Below, in pieces: positions 8,909-16,606 of a stretch of 64,000 bases of DNA (position 1 is its first letter; each line of letters starts with the position of its first letter). Under the pieces are notes generated by a model that worked only from the letters and a program-made list of their open reading frames with translations, did no database searches and was not told the DNA's origin. A program made the position numbers and the translations under genes. Origin of the DNA: Shimia_B sp038525525 (GTDB taxonomy: Bacteria; Pseudomonadota; Alphaproteobacteria; Rhodobacterales; Rhodobacteraceae); contig JBCBHO010000001.1 of NCBI GenBank assembly GCA_038525525.1, positions 930,001 to 994,000 on the forward strand, written 5' to 3'.

Positions 8909-9793
8909 TCACCCCTTCACTGCGCCTGCCGTGAGGCCCGACACGATCTGCCGCTGGAAGAACATCACGAGCACGAAGAGCGGCGCCGTGGCCGAGACTA
9001 CGGCCGCGACCGCGAACATCACGTTGCCCTCGGTATACGTCGTTCCAAGGAACGCATTGATCTGCGGGATCATGGTCCGGTTCGACTCGTTCAGGATCAG
9101 CGCGGTCACCACGAAGTCATTGTACGCCAGGAGAAAGGAGAAGAGCCCCGTGGTGATCACACCCGGCCACATGACCGGAATGATCACGTGGCGAAAGGCC
9201 TGGAACTGGGTGCAGCCATCCACCTTCGCGGCCTCGTCGAGATCCTTTGGGATGGACTCGAAGAACGAGTGGAGCATCCAGAGCGTGAAGGGCTGGTTGA
9301 TGGCCACGAGCACGAGGATGGCCGTGGGCAGGAACCCCCAGACATTCCAATCGAAGAAGACGGGGAGGTATCCTGATACGAGCGTGATCTGCGGCAGCGC
9401 GCGGAACATGAGCGCAATGATCAAGAGCCAGAAGACATACTTGTAGCCCGACCGGGATAGAGCATAGCCCCCAAGCGTGCCAATGGTGAGCGAGATCGAC
9501 ACAACGCAGACGCACACGATGAGTGTGTTGATCATGTTGCGCCAGAATTCGTTGAGGCCGAAGGCGCCTTCATAGCCCGCACTCGTGAACGAACTTCCAT
9601 AGGTCGCCTGCGTGTTTCGGCCCACCAGGGCGTTGGTCCAGTCGGCGATCGAGAAGAAATCGAGCTCGACCTTGAAGGACCCCCAAAGCGTCCACATGAA
9701 CGGGAAGGCCGCCACCACGAACCAGAGAGCCACGAAAGCCCAAAGGAAAAGCTGGAGCGGGAGCGGACGGCGTTGTGCTGCGGGCGTCGACAT
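8909..9793 (-). CDS. CUT1 sugar ABC transporter permease (MalG type)
   Basis: Inner-membrane permease of 294 residues with about six hydrophobic segments. The cytoplasmic EAA loop that docks onto the ATPase is DEAAKVDGCTQFQAFRHVIIP, less one residue at each end. Its length and position as the second permease match MalG/UgpE-type subunits of carbohydrate uptake (CUT1) transporters. A long periplasmic stretch between the first two membrane segments (residues ~40-85) is visible. Only one base separates it from the upstream MalF-type permease, so the pair is certainly one transcription unit. Substrate unknown. Confidence 0.88.
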   Translation of the reverse strand: MSTPAAQRRPLPLQLFLWAFVALWFVVAAFPFMWTLWGSFKVELDFFSIADWTNALVGRNTQATYGSSFTSAGYEGAFGLNEFWRNMINTLIVCVCVVSISLTIGTLGGYALSRSGYKYVFWLLIIALMFRALPQITLVSGYLPVFFDWNVWGFLPTAILVLVAINQPFTLWMLHSFFESIPKDLDEAAKVDGCTQFQAFRHVIIPVMWPGVITTGLFSFLLAYNDFVVTALILNESNRTMIPQINAFLGTTYTEGNVMFAVAAVVSATAPLFVLVMFFQRQIVSGLTAGAVKG

Positions 9794-9794
9794 C

Positions 9795-10823
9795 TCAGTG
9801 GCTCTTTGCGTTGAAGTCCCGCCACGTGCGGATCAGGACGGGTGTGAGAAGGATCGCGATTCCCATGATCGTGAGGACAGAGGTCGTCGCGGCTGAACTG
9901 AGCTGCCGCGTTTCCCCACTGAGATCGCTCAGGATAAAGGTGGACAGCGATTGCGCGTGTGCCTGCGCCTGGAAGCCCAGGATCGGCTCGAGCACGCGGA
10001 AGTTATCCATGAGCTGAATGAGCGCCACGAAGGTCACCAGGGGCGCAAGGTGCGGAATGATGACGAAGCGGATCTGTTGCCAACGCGTGGCCCCGTCGAT
10101 CTGCGCACTCTCCAGCGTGTCCTGCGGCACGGTCTGCAGACCCGCGTAGAAAACGACGAAGGCAAAGGGCGCCGACGACCAGATGCCGTAGACGATAAGG
10201 CAGATCCACATGAGGGGGGTCGACGCCTTCACCGACAGGTCCGGATCGCTCACCAGCCATGAGAGGAAGTTCCCGAGGATCCCGCGGCTATCCACCATCC
10301 AGGACAGGACGAGCGCACCGATAAGCGGCGTCACGATCATGGGAAGGAGCGAGAAAAAGATCATCAGCCCTTTCAATCGCCGATGAAGCGAGTTCACGGC
10401 CACGGCAATGGCAAAGCCCAGCGCTATGAGAAACGGGGTGCAGATGAAAGTGTAGGTCAGGGTAAAGGCTAGCGCGCCATAGAACGGTAGGTTCATGACG
10501 CGGTCGACGAACCCGCCGAAATTGGCAGAGTTGCGCCATGCATCGCCCACTTCGCCGAACGCGAGGTGGCCGCGGTCGCCATAGATATCGAAGCCTACGA
10601 AACGCCCCAGTGGGGCAGCCTCGCGGATGGCCTGCGTTGCTTCCTGATCGATCGACGTCTCGGTGGTGCAGCCGAAGGGACCGCAGTTCTCCACTTCGAT
10701 CAGCACGGCCTCGTGGGGCGTGAAGAACGACTGGGTGACGACGGACACGATGGGAAACGCGATGAAGAGGAGCATCGCCGCAGCCGTCGGCATGAAGAAC
10801 CAAACGAATGTGCGGTGTTTCAT
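9795..10823 (-). CDS. CUT1 sugar ABC transporter permease (MalF type)
   Basis: Inner-membrane permease of 342 residues. The first membrane segment (residues ~10-30) is followed by an extended periplasmic region of about 65 residues containing a CGPFGC pair that could form a disulfide, and then five further membrane segments. The EAA loop reads ESAQIDGATRWQQIRFVIIP. A GGAAGGG ribosome-binding site precedes the ATG. It lies downstream of the binding-protein gene after a hairpin-containing 110-base gap, and immediately upstream of the MalG-type partner. Confidence 0.88.
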   Translation of the reverse strand: MKHRTFVWFFMPTAAAMLLFIAFPIVSVVTQSFFTPHEAVLIEVENCGPFGCTTETSIDQEATQAIREAAPLGRFVGFDIYGDRGHLAFGEVGDAWRNSANFGGFVDRVMNLPFYGALAFTLTYTFICTPFLIALGFAIAVAVNSLHRRLKGLMIFFSLLPMIVTPLIGALVLSWMVDSRGILGNFLSWLVSDPDLSVKASTPLMWICLIVYGIWSSAPFAFVVFYAGLQTVPQDTLESAQIDGATRWQQIRFVIIPHLAPLVTFVALIQLMDNFRVLEPILGFQAQAHAQSLSTFILSDLSGETRQLSSAATTSVLTIMGIAILLTPVLIRTWRDFNAKSH

Positions 10824-10895
10824 CTGTGCCCTTCCTCGTGCTGGCGCTCAACGCGCCGTGAATAAACGGGTCGGGGTATCGGCCCCTTGGGTGAA

Positions 10896-10921
10896 CAGGG
10901 CCGATCCTTCGACCGGCCCTG
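10896..10921. terminator. Hairpin between binding-protein and permease genes
   Basis: Perfect 8-bp inverted repeat (CAGGGCCG at 10896-10903, CGGCCCTG at 10914-10921) with a 10-base loop, starting 13 bases past the stop of the binding-protein gene. No T tract follows on the minus strand. Its likely effect is 3'-end stabilisation or partial termination, giving more binding protein than permease. Confidence 0.5.
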
Positions 10922-10933
10922 CCCTGCGTCCTT

Positions 10934-12178
10934 TTAGTTCAGGAAGCCCTGCTCGCGCGCCGCAGCGGTGTAGGCTGCTTCGACGTCCGCCAGCGCTTGC
11001 TCTGCGCTCTCGTTGCCCTGCATGAAGTCCGCAAGCTCGTTACCGAGCGCGGTGTGCATGAGGCCCATGAAGGGGAGCATCGGGTAAGGCACGGAGCCGG
11101 CATTGGCCGCCGCGAACACGCCCACGGCCGCCTCGGTGGGCTCGTAGCCGTCGATGAGCCAGACCGCCTGCGTCGGCACCTCACCCGTCAGGATCGACGG
11201 ATCGATGGCGTTCTTGAGCGCCTTGAAGGTCGCCACCGCATCCTCATCGGAGATGTTCTTGGCCACGGTAAAGCCGTCCCACCACAGCGTCGTCGCCGGC
11301 GTGTCGCCGCCGCCCACGGTCATCGGGCCCGCGATGGCGAAACCGTCGATCACCTCCTGCGGGACACCTTCGGCGGTCACGAGCGTGGCGGCACGGGAGC
11401 CCCACATGTTCATGAGCGCGGTGTTGCCGGCGCGGTACTCGGCATTGGTCGCGTTCGAGTCATGCGTGAGGAAGTCGGGGTTCATGTACTCCGACAGCGC
11501 CTTCATCATGTTGAGCGCGTTCACGCCGGCTTCGTTGTTGATGTTGGGCTCAGCCGTTCCGGGCTTGAAGTGGGAGCCACCGTAGCCGAGGAACATGTTG
11601 TTGAATTCCTGCGCGAGGTTCCAACCAGCGGCGTAGGCGCCGCCAACGGGGTTTTCCATGATGCCAGCTGCGCGGATCGCTTCTGCTGCGGCGAGCATCT
11701 CCTCGTAGGTGGTCGGCGGCTCGAGGCCCACCTCTTCGAGCACGTCGGCGCGATAAACGAGGTGCTGGGCATTCGCCATGAACGCCACCGCCATCACCTG
11801 ACCGTTGATCGTGATGAGCTGGTTCGGCTGGAGGCCATCACCGTGCTCGGCCACGAGATCGTCGAGCGGACGGATGACATCCTCGTTCATCAGGGCGACG
11901 ATGGACGAGTTCGCGATGATCGCGGACGTGTATTCAGCCGGGTTGCCCTGCATGCCGGGCACGTTGATCGTCTGGTGATCGGCGGTGAGGTTGGTGGAGA
12001 CTTCCACGCTGTCACCGGCGCATGCCATTGCACCGGCACCCACGGTCTGGATCGCCGGGAACTCGTTGCCCACGATCGACACACGACCTTCCGTCGGGCA
12101 GGCCGCGTGGCCCCCGGCAATCGCAGTCGTGCCCATGAGCGCCACGGCGCCCACGGCTGCAAACTTTTTCAGAAACAT
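10934..12178 (-). CDS. CUT1 ABC transporter sugar-binding protein
   Basis: Periplasmic solute-binding protein of 414 residues in the extracellular solute-binding family 1. The signal peptide is clear: MFLKKF basic start, hydrophobic AAVGAVALMGTTAIA, then cleavage near AGGHA. The start at 12178 is chosen because AGGGAGAAG directly precedes it and because the signal peptide begins there; the frame stays open further upstream without similarity to anything. Mature-protein features such as the aromatic-rich WWDGFTVAKN segment are typical of sugar binders. It stands between its ATPase gene (upstream, 103-base gap) and its two permeases (downstream). The ligand cannot be told from sequence. Confidence 0.88.
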   Translation of the reverse strand: MFLKKFAAVGAVALMGTTAIAGGHAACPTEGRVSIVGNEFPAIQTVGAGAMACAGDSVEVSTNLTADHQTINVPGMQGNPAEYTSAIIANSSIVALMNEDVIRPLDDLVAEHGDGLQPNQLITINGQVMAVAFMANAQHLVYRADVLEEVGLEPPTTYEEMLAAAEAIRAAGIMENPVGGAYAAGWNLAQEFNNMFLGYGGSHFKPGTAEPNINNEAGVNALNMMKALSEYMNPDFLTHDSNATNAEYRAGNTALMNMWGSRAATLVTAEGVPQEVIDGFAIAGPMTVGGGDTPATTLWWDGFTVAKNISDEDAVATFKALKNAIDPSILTGEVPTQAVWLIDGYEPTEAAVGVFAAANAGSVPYPMLPFMGLMHTALGNELADFMQGNESAEQALADVEAAYTAAAREQGFLN

Positions 12179-12281
12179 CTTCTTCTCCCTGTTTCCATTT
12201 TGAGTGGAGCTGCGCCTCCCGCACAGGCTCCGGCTTTGGCTACCGCACCCCAGGGCGCGGCACACCGGTTCCAGAAGCGTT

Positions 12282-13331
12282 TCAGCTCCCGATCCTCGCG
12301 CCATCCTGGGCGCTGAAAAGGTGACAAATGCTCGCCGGGATGGACACGCTCACGGGCGCACCGATCTCGGTGCGATAGTCCTTGAGCGCCTTGACGCTCA
12401 GAAGCGCTCCGGCACTGCGCACGCTGACCATCGTCGCGTCGCCCAGAAGCTCCATGGAGTAGACCGGGCTGTTGAGTTGCCCACCGCTGTCGACCACCTC
12501 CGCATCCTCGGCGCGGAAGCCGAGGGTCACCGGGCCATCGGGGCCGCTGAAGCCCGAGATACTGATCCCCTTCGCTTCGAAGGTGCCGCCCTTGAGCGCG
12601 CCATCCACGAGGTTCATGGCCGGGTTGCCGATGAAGCTCGCCACAAAAGTGTTGGCCGGATTGTCGTAGATCTCGGTGGGCGTACCCACCTGCTGCACGA
12701 CGCCCTTGTTCATCACGACCACGCGGTCAGCGAGCGTCATCGCTTCGATCTGGTCATGGGTGACGTAGATCGTCGTCACCTTCAGCTCGTGGCTCAGGTT
12801 CTTGATCTGGGCGCGCGTGGATACGCGAAGCTTGGCATCGAGGTTGGAGAGGGGCTCGTCCATGAGGAAGACGTTGGGCTCGCGGACGATGGCGCGCGCG
12901 AGCGCGACCCTCTGACGTTGCCCGCCCGAGAGAGCGGCTGGCTTGCGATGAAGAAAGTCATCCAGCTCCACCATGGCCGAGGCGCGCATGACGCGCTCTT
13001 CGTGCTCGCCTTGCGGGACCTTCCGCACCTTCAAAGGGAAGCGGATATTCTCGTAGACATTCATGTTGGGATAGAGGCCGTAAGACTGGAACACCATGGA
13101 GATGTCGCGGTCCTTGGGCTCGAGATCGTTGACGCGCTTTCCGTCGATCATGATGTCGCCGCCGGACGGGTCCTCGAGCCCAGCGATCATGCGCATCGTG
13201 GTCGTTTTGCCGCAGCCCGAGGGGCCAAGAAGCACGAGGAACTCCTGATCCGCGATGGTCAGGTCGAAATCCTGTACGCCCACGAACGAGCCCCATCGCT
13301 TCGACACGTTTTCCAGCCTGATTTCAGCCAT
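12282..13331 (-). CDS. CUT1 ABC transporter ATP-binding protein (UgpC/MsmK type)
   Basis: Energising ATPase of 349 residues for the adjacent sugar transporter. Walker A GPSGCGKTTTMRM, Q-loop in VFQSYGLYPNM, signature LSGGQRQRVALARA, Walker B VFLMDEPLSNLDA and switch His in TIYVTHDQ are all intact. The C-terminal ~110 residues form the TOBE/OB regulatory domain typical of MalK/UgpC. MAEIRLENV at 13331 is taken as the start; the frame is open 72 bases further up but that segment is unconserved. It is the first gene of the minus-strand unit and is divergent from the tandem-SnoaL gene across a 135-base promoter region. Confidence 0.9.
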   Translation of the reverse strand: MAEIRLENVSKRWGSFVGVQDFDLTIADQEFLVLLGPSGCGKTTTMRMIAGLEDPSGGDIMIDGKRVNDLEPKDRDISMVFQSYGLYPNMNVYENIRFPLKVRKVPQGEHEERVMRASAMVELDDFLHRKPAALSGGQRQRVALARAIVREPNVFLMDEPLSNLDAKLRVSTRAQIKNLSHELKVTTIYVTHDQIEAMTLADRVVVMNKGVVQQVGTPTEIYDNPANTFVASFIGNPAMNLVDGALKGGTFEAKGISISGFSGPDGPVTLGFRAEDAEVVDSGGQLNSPVYSMELLGDATMVSVRSAGALLSVKALKDYRTEIGAPVSVSIPASICHLFSAQDGARIGS

Positions 13332-13381
13332 TTGCCGTTTCGTCTCCCCGAGGTTTTCGCGCGAGCCTCCCAACTCCCGCA

Positions 13382-13434
13382 ACCATTTTGCAATGGTATG
13401 CAAAAAACGCTAACCGCTCACAGCGGCAATTGCC
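13382..13434. promoter_or_regulatory. Nested palindromes in the divergent promoter region
   Basis: Three symmetric elements lie between the divergent ABC ATPase and tandem-SnoaL genes. ACCATT-N4-AATGGT spans 13382-13397 and is overlapped by TTTTGCA-N6-TGCAAAA at 13386-13405, a perfect 7-bp inverted repeat. A perfect 10-bp palindrome, GGCAATTGCC, lies at 13425-13434. This resembles a LacI/GntR-type operator array; no regulator gene is present in this locus. Confidence 0.5.
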
Positions 13435-13466
13435 AACCCTTTTCCCTCCGAGCTACAGCTAATCAG

Positions 13467-14462
13467 ATGCTTGATTCAAAAACCAGCGGTGCGAGCACCG
13501 ATTTTCGCCAAGATTTCCGGCGCGTTTTGGCGGAGCTTCTGGCCGATCCCTCGGCCGCACATCGCCATATCAGCCCGGACTGCGTTTGGGACGCCGCGCA
13601 GCCCGTGAATCGGTTGGTCGGCGCGCAGGCCGTGATCGATGGCTTCTTTTCCCCGCTTAGAGCCGGGCTCTCAGACGTCGAGCGGCGGGACCTCATCTTC
13701 GTGGGGGGAAAGAACCGGTTGCACGAGGAGGGTCGCTGGGTCGCGACCATCACGCACTATGTCGGCACATTCACCGGCCCGCTCTTCGGGATCAAACCGT
13801 CCGGGTCGATGATCTTCCTGCGCTCCGGGGAATTCTATCGCCTCGACGATGCCGGAAAGATCCTCGAAGCGAAGGTTATATTCGACCTCATCGACGTCAT
13901 GGTCCAAGCGAGACGCATGCCGCTCGGATCCATCGGGGACGAGATCACCTTCCCCGCACCCGCGACGCAAGACGGGCTTTGCCCGCCCCCTGCGCAGACC
14001 GACGCCTTCGACCTCGTGGACCGGATGATGGCGACGCTCGGATCCTACACGCCCGGCACGTGGAACTCGGTCGGGCAAACCGGGCCCGACGGCGTCTGGG
14101 CGGACAACATGATGTGGTACGGCCCGGGTGGGATCGGGTCGAACACGCGCTGGGAAGGGTTCGTACAGGACCACCGCGCGCCCTTTCTCACGGCCTTCCC
14201 GGATCGAAAGGGCGGCAATCACTTCTGCCGCTTCGGTGACGGGCCCTTCGCGGTCATGGGCGGCTGGCCATCCATTCACGCCACGTTTGCACAGGACTAC
14301 CTCGGCGTTAAAGCCACGGGCGGGCCTGTGACCATGCGCGTGATGGATTTCTACCGCGTGGCGGGCGCCAAGCTCATGGAGAACTGGGTCTTCATCGATC
14401 TGATAGACCTCTTTCTTCAGGCCGACCGGGACATCGTAGCCGAGGCCAACGCGCTCCACTGA
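13467..14462 (+). CDS. Tandem SnoaL-like (NTF2-fold) protein
   Basis: Protein of 331 residues with two consecutive NTF2-like domains, roughly residues 12-150 and 175-325, joined by a proline-rich linker. No signal peptide or membrane segment is seen. The second domain shares its order of motifs with the single-domain protein at 6793-7272: W-x-G with a GxG segment, PF-x-AF-D, G-(V/I)-x-ATG, MDF(Y/W)xV, and a GAK/GK-x(3)-N(W/Y)V-x-x-D ending. It is transcribed away from the sugar transporter unit and presumably shares its control. The start is uncertain: ATG 13467 lacks a strong ribosome-binding site, while an alternative ATG at 13398 would fall inside the palindromic operator. Function unknown. 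Confidence 0.75.
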   Translation: MLDSKTSGASTDFRQDFRRVLAELLADPSAAHRHISPDCVWDAAQPVNRLVGAQAVIDGFFSPLRAGLSDVERRDLIFVGGKNRLHEEGRWVATITHYVGTFTGPLFGIKPSGSMIFLRSGEFYRLDDAGKILEAKVIFDLIDVMVQARRMPLGSIGDEITFPAPATQDGLCPPPAQTDAFDLVDRMMATLGSYTPGTWNSVGQTGPDGVWADNMMWYGPGGIGSNTRWEGFVQDHRAPFLTAFPDRKGGNHFCRFGDGPFAVMGGWPSIHATFAQDYLGVKATGGPVTMRVMDFYRVAGAKLMENWVFIDLIDLFLQADRDIVAEANALH

Positions 14463-14469
14463 GCGCGGA

Positions 14470-14491
14470 AAAGGTCCTCCTAAGGGCCTTT
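14470..14491. terminator. Bidirectional terminator candidate
   Basis: An 8-bp stem (AAAGGTCC 14470-14477 with GGGCCTTT 14484-14491, one G-U pair) and 6-base loop lie between the convergent tandem-SnoaL and ABC ATPase genes. Flanking A and T runs allow use in either direction. Confidence 0.6.
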
Positions 14492-14529
14492 CAAAGCGCG
14501 TTCTGGCGGCCTTGAAGTCGCGCGGGCGC

Positions 14530-15588
14530 CTAGCGGATACGCTGCTCCGTGTTGGCATCGAAAAGGCGCGCTTGGCTGGCATCGTAGGACACGCCCACCG
14601 TCTGCCCCGCCTTCACCCGGTCCTCGCCCCGCTCTTCCACGATGAGGCGCTCGCCGTTCTCTGCCACGAGATAGGCATAGGATACACCGCCCAGCGCCTC
14701 GGTGAGGTCCACCTTGTGCGTCGACCCTCCGCGCTCGATCGTGATGTGCTCAGGGCGCAGCCCGAGATGCACCGCACTCCCCTCCGAGGGAAGGCTCACG
14801 TTGAGTGCCGCATCGGCCTTGAGCGAGGGAACGGCGATCTTGCCGCCCGCGACAGTGCCTTCCACGAAGTTCATCGACGGCGAGCCGATGAAGCCTGCCA
14901 CGAACTTGTTGTCGGGATCGCGGTAGAGATCCATGGGCGCGCCCACCTGCTCGATGACACCCGCGCGCAGAACCACGATCTTGTCGGCCAGCGTCATGGC
15001 CTCCACCTGGTCGTGGGTGACGTAGATCATCGTCGCGCCGATCTCCGAATGGAGCCGCGCGATCTCCACCCGCATCTCCACGCGCAGTTCGGCGTCGAGG
15101 TTCGAGAGCGGCTCGTCGAAGAGAAACACCTCCGGGCCCCGCACGATGGCGCGCCCGATGGCCACGCGCTGCCGCTGGCCGCCCGAGAGCGCGGCGGGCT
15201 TCCTCTTGAGATACTCGTCGAGGCGAAGGATTTTCGACGCGCCATTCACCTTTTCGGCGATGGCGCCCTTTTCCACTCCGTTCATCTTGAGCCCGAAGCC
15301 CATGTTCTCCTCCACCGTCATGTGCGGATAGAGCGCGTAGGTCTGAAAGACCATGGCCACGCCCCGCTCCGCCGGGTCGAGATGGGTGACGTCGCGCTTG
15401 CCGATATTGATCTGGCCTTCGCTCGTTTCCTCGAGCCCCGCAACCATTCTGAGAAGCGTGGATTTTCCGCATCCCGAGGGCCCCACGAACACGCAGAATT
15501 CGCCGTCGGCGATGTCGAGGTCCACGCCGTGGATGACCTGCACCTCGCCGTAGCGTTTGATGACCTGGTTGAGGGTGACGCCTGTCAT
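14530..15588 (-). CDS. CUT1 ABC transporter ATP-binding protein for the galactoside system
   Basis: MalK/UgpC-type ATPase of 352 residues. Walker A GPSGCGKSTLLRM, signature LSGGQRQRVAIGRA, Walker B VFLFDEPLSNLDA and YVTHDQVEAM are intact, followed by a C-terminal TOBE domain. The start MTGVTLNQ at 15588 is where similarity begins; a 70-residue arginine-rich upstream extension of the frame is discounted. It follows the IclR gene by 26 bases on the same strand and is divergent from the galactoside operon. That operon has a binding protein and two permeases but no ATPase, so this subunit almost certainly completes that transporter. Confidence 0.9.
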   Translation of the reverse strand: MTGVTLNQVIKRYGEVQVIHGVDLDIADGEFCVFVGPSGCGKSTLLRMVAGLEETSEGQINIGKRDVTHLDPAERGVAMVFQTYALYPHMTVEENMGFGLKMNGVEKGAIAEKVNGASKILRLDEYLKRKPAALSGGQRQRVAIGRAIVRGPEVFLFDEPLSNLDAELRVEMRVEIARLHSEIGATMIYVTHDQVEAMTLADKIVVLRAGVIEQVGAPMDLYRDPDNKFVAGFIGSPSMNFVEGTVAGGKIAVPSLKADAALNVSLPSEGSAVHLGLRPEHITIERGGSTHKVDLTEALGGVSYAYLVAENGERLIVEERGEDRVKAGQTVGVSYDASQARLFDANTEQRIR

Positions 15589-15614
15589 GTTGGCCTCGCT
15601 GCTGTGAATTCCGG

Positions 15615-16418
15615 TTAGGTGGACTGGGGCTCGGGGAAGCGCCACTGCGCGGCGTCTTCGGCGATGGCTTGTGCGGCCTCGCGCAACGCGGGCGCATGGC
15701 GCTCGAGCGCTGAGAGATCTGTGCGGGCCGTGGAGGAGGTCACCGAAAGCGCACCGAGCATGCGTCCGTGAACGGTCAGGATGGGCATGGCGAGGCAAAT
15801 GATGCCCGGCTCATGTTCCTCCCGGTCAAAGCCGTAGCCGCGGGACCGGATCTCCGTGATCTCCTCCCGCAAGGCAAATTCCGAGGCGAGCGTGTGCTCC
15901 GTGAACCGATGGAAGCTCTGCTGGGCAATCACCCGCGCCAGTTGCTCTTCGGGGAGAAAGGCGAGCATCACCTTGCCGACGCCGGTGCAATAGGCCGGCC
16001 CGACCTTCCCTGCCTGCGAGAACATGGGCAAAGGCTCGTGCGCGCTCACCTTGTCGACGTAGAGCACCGAGGCGTGATCGAGCTGCGCGAGGTGGATGGT
16101 CTCTCCTACCGTCTGAGAAAGGCGCTCGAGATGACGGCGCGCGACAGGCGCGAGGGATGACTGGGCCCAAGCCGCGTGGGCGAGCCGCACGAGGCGAACG
16201 CCCATGGCATAGGTCTGGCGTTCCCCGTCGAAGGTCAGCATGCCTTCCTGCGTGAGTGTCTGCACGAAACGGTAAAGCGTGGCCTTCGGGAAACGAGACT
16301 CGCACAGCAACTCACCAAAGCGCACCGGGCGGCCGAAGCTGGCGACCTGGTCGAGCACCTCGAGGGCCTTGCCCACGGTGCCTGCACCACCCACGGAGCT
16401 GGTGTGTGCGTCTTTCAT
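15615..16418 (-). CDS. IclR-family transcriptional regulator
   Basis: Regulator of 267 residues with an N-terminal winged helix-turn-helix (about residues 12-70, including RFGELLCESRFPKATLYRFV) and a C-terminal effector-binding domain with the family-typical GVGKVMLAFLPEE segment. GGAGGA directly upstream supports the start at 16418. It lies divergent from the galactoside operon and upstream of that system's ATPase. Together with the symmetric site at 16529-16547, this makes it the likely local regulator responding to galactose, galactonate or a keto-deoxy intermediate. The effector is inferred from context only. Confidence 0.9.
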   Translation of the reverse strand: MKDAHTSSVGGAGTVGKALEVLDQVASFGRPVRFGELLCESRFPKATLYRFVQTLTQEGMLTFDGERQTYAMGVRLVRLAHAAWAQSSLAPVARRHLERLSQTVGETIHLAQLDHASVLYVDKVSAHEPLPMFSQAGKVGPAYCTGVGKVMLAFLPEEQLARVIAQQSFHRFTEHTLASEFALREEITEIRSRGYGFDREEHEPGIICLAMPILTVHGRMLGALSVTSSTARTDLSALERHAPALREAAQAIAEDAAQWRFPEPQST

Positions 16419-16480
16419 CTGTCCTCCCAAGGTGCGGCCCCGCCCCTGTCTCAGGGCTTTTGGGTGACCAACCTCTACAG

Positions 16481-16547
16481 TTGACAAGCCTAGGCGAGTC
16501 GAGATTATCATTTCAACATATAAAACTTGGTTTCAAATAGTGAAACC
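16481..16547 (+). promoter_or_regulatory. Galactoside operon promoter and IclR-type operator
   Basis: TTGACA at 16481-16486 is followed 17 bases later by ATTATC (16504-16509), a plausible sigma-70 promoter reading toward the binding-protein gene. GGTTTCA-aatag-TGAAACC at 16529-16547 is a perfect 7-bp inverted repeat just downstream of the expected start point. IclR-family sites such as KdgR's often contain GTTTCA/TGAAAC halves, so this is the best candidate operator for the adjacent IclR gene. Confidence 0.55.
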
Positions 16548-16606
16548 CTCGCGAGACGCGATGGAAATTCACAGGCCAGGTTTCGTGGAAGCATAGGGAG
16601 GAAAAC

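Noticed and set aside
10997..12316. Open frame of 439 codons on the plus strand
   Set aside because: Antisense to the binding-protein gene, which has signal peptide and family motifs; the opposite frame is histidine/arginine-rich noise.
12204..13466. 421-codon in-frame upstream extension of the tandem-SnoaL gene
   Set aside because: It runs antisense through the ABC ATPase, whose motifs are unmistakable; the SnoaL protein starts at or near 13467.
14470..14491. Operator interpretation of the 14470-14491 repeat
   Set aside because: It lies between the 3' ends of convergent genes and has flanking A/T runs, so termination explains it better.
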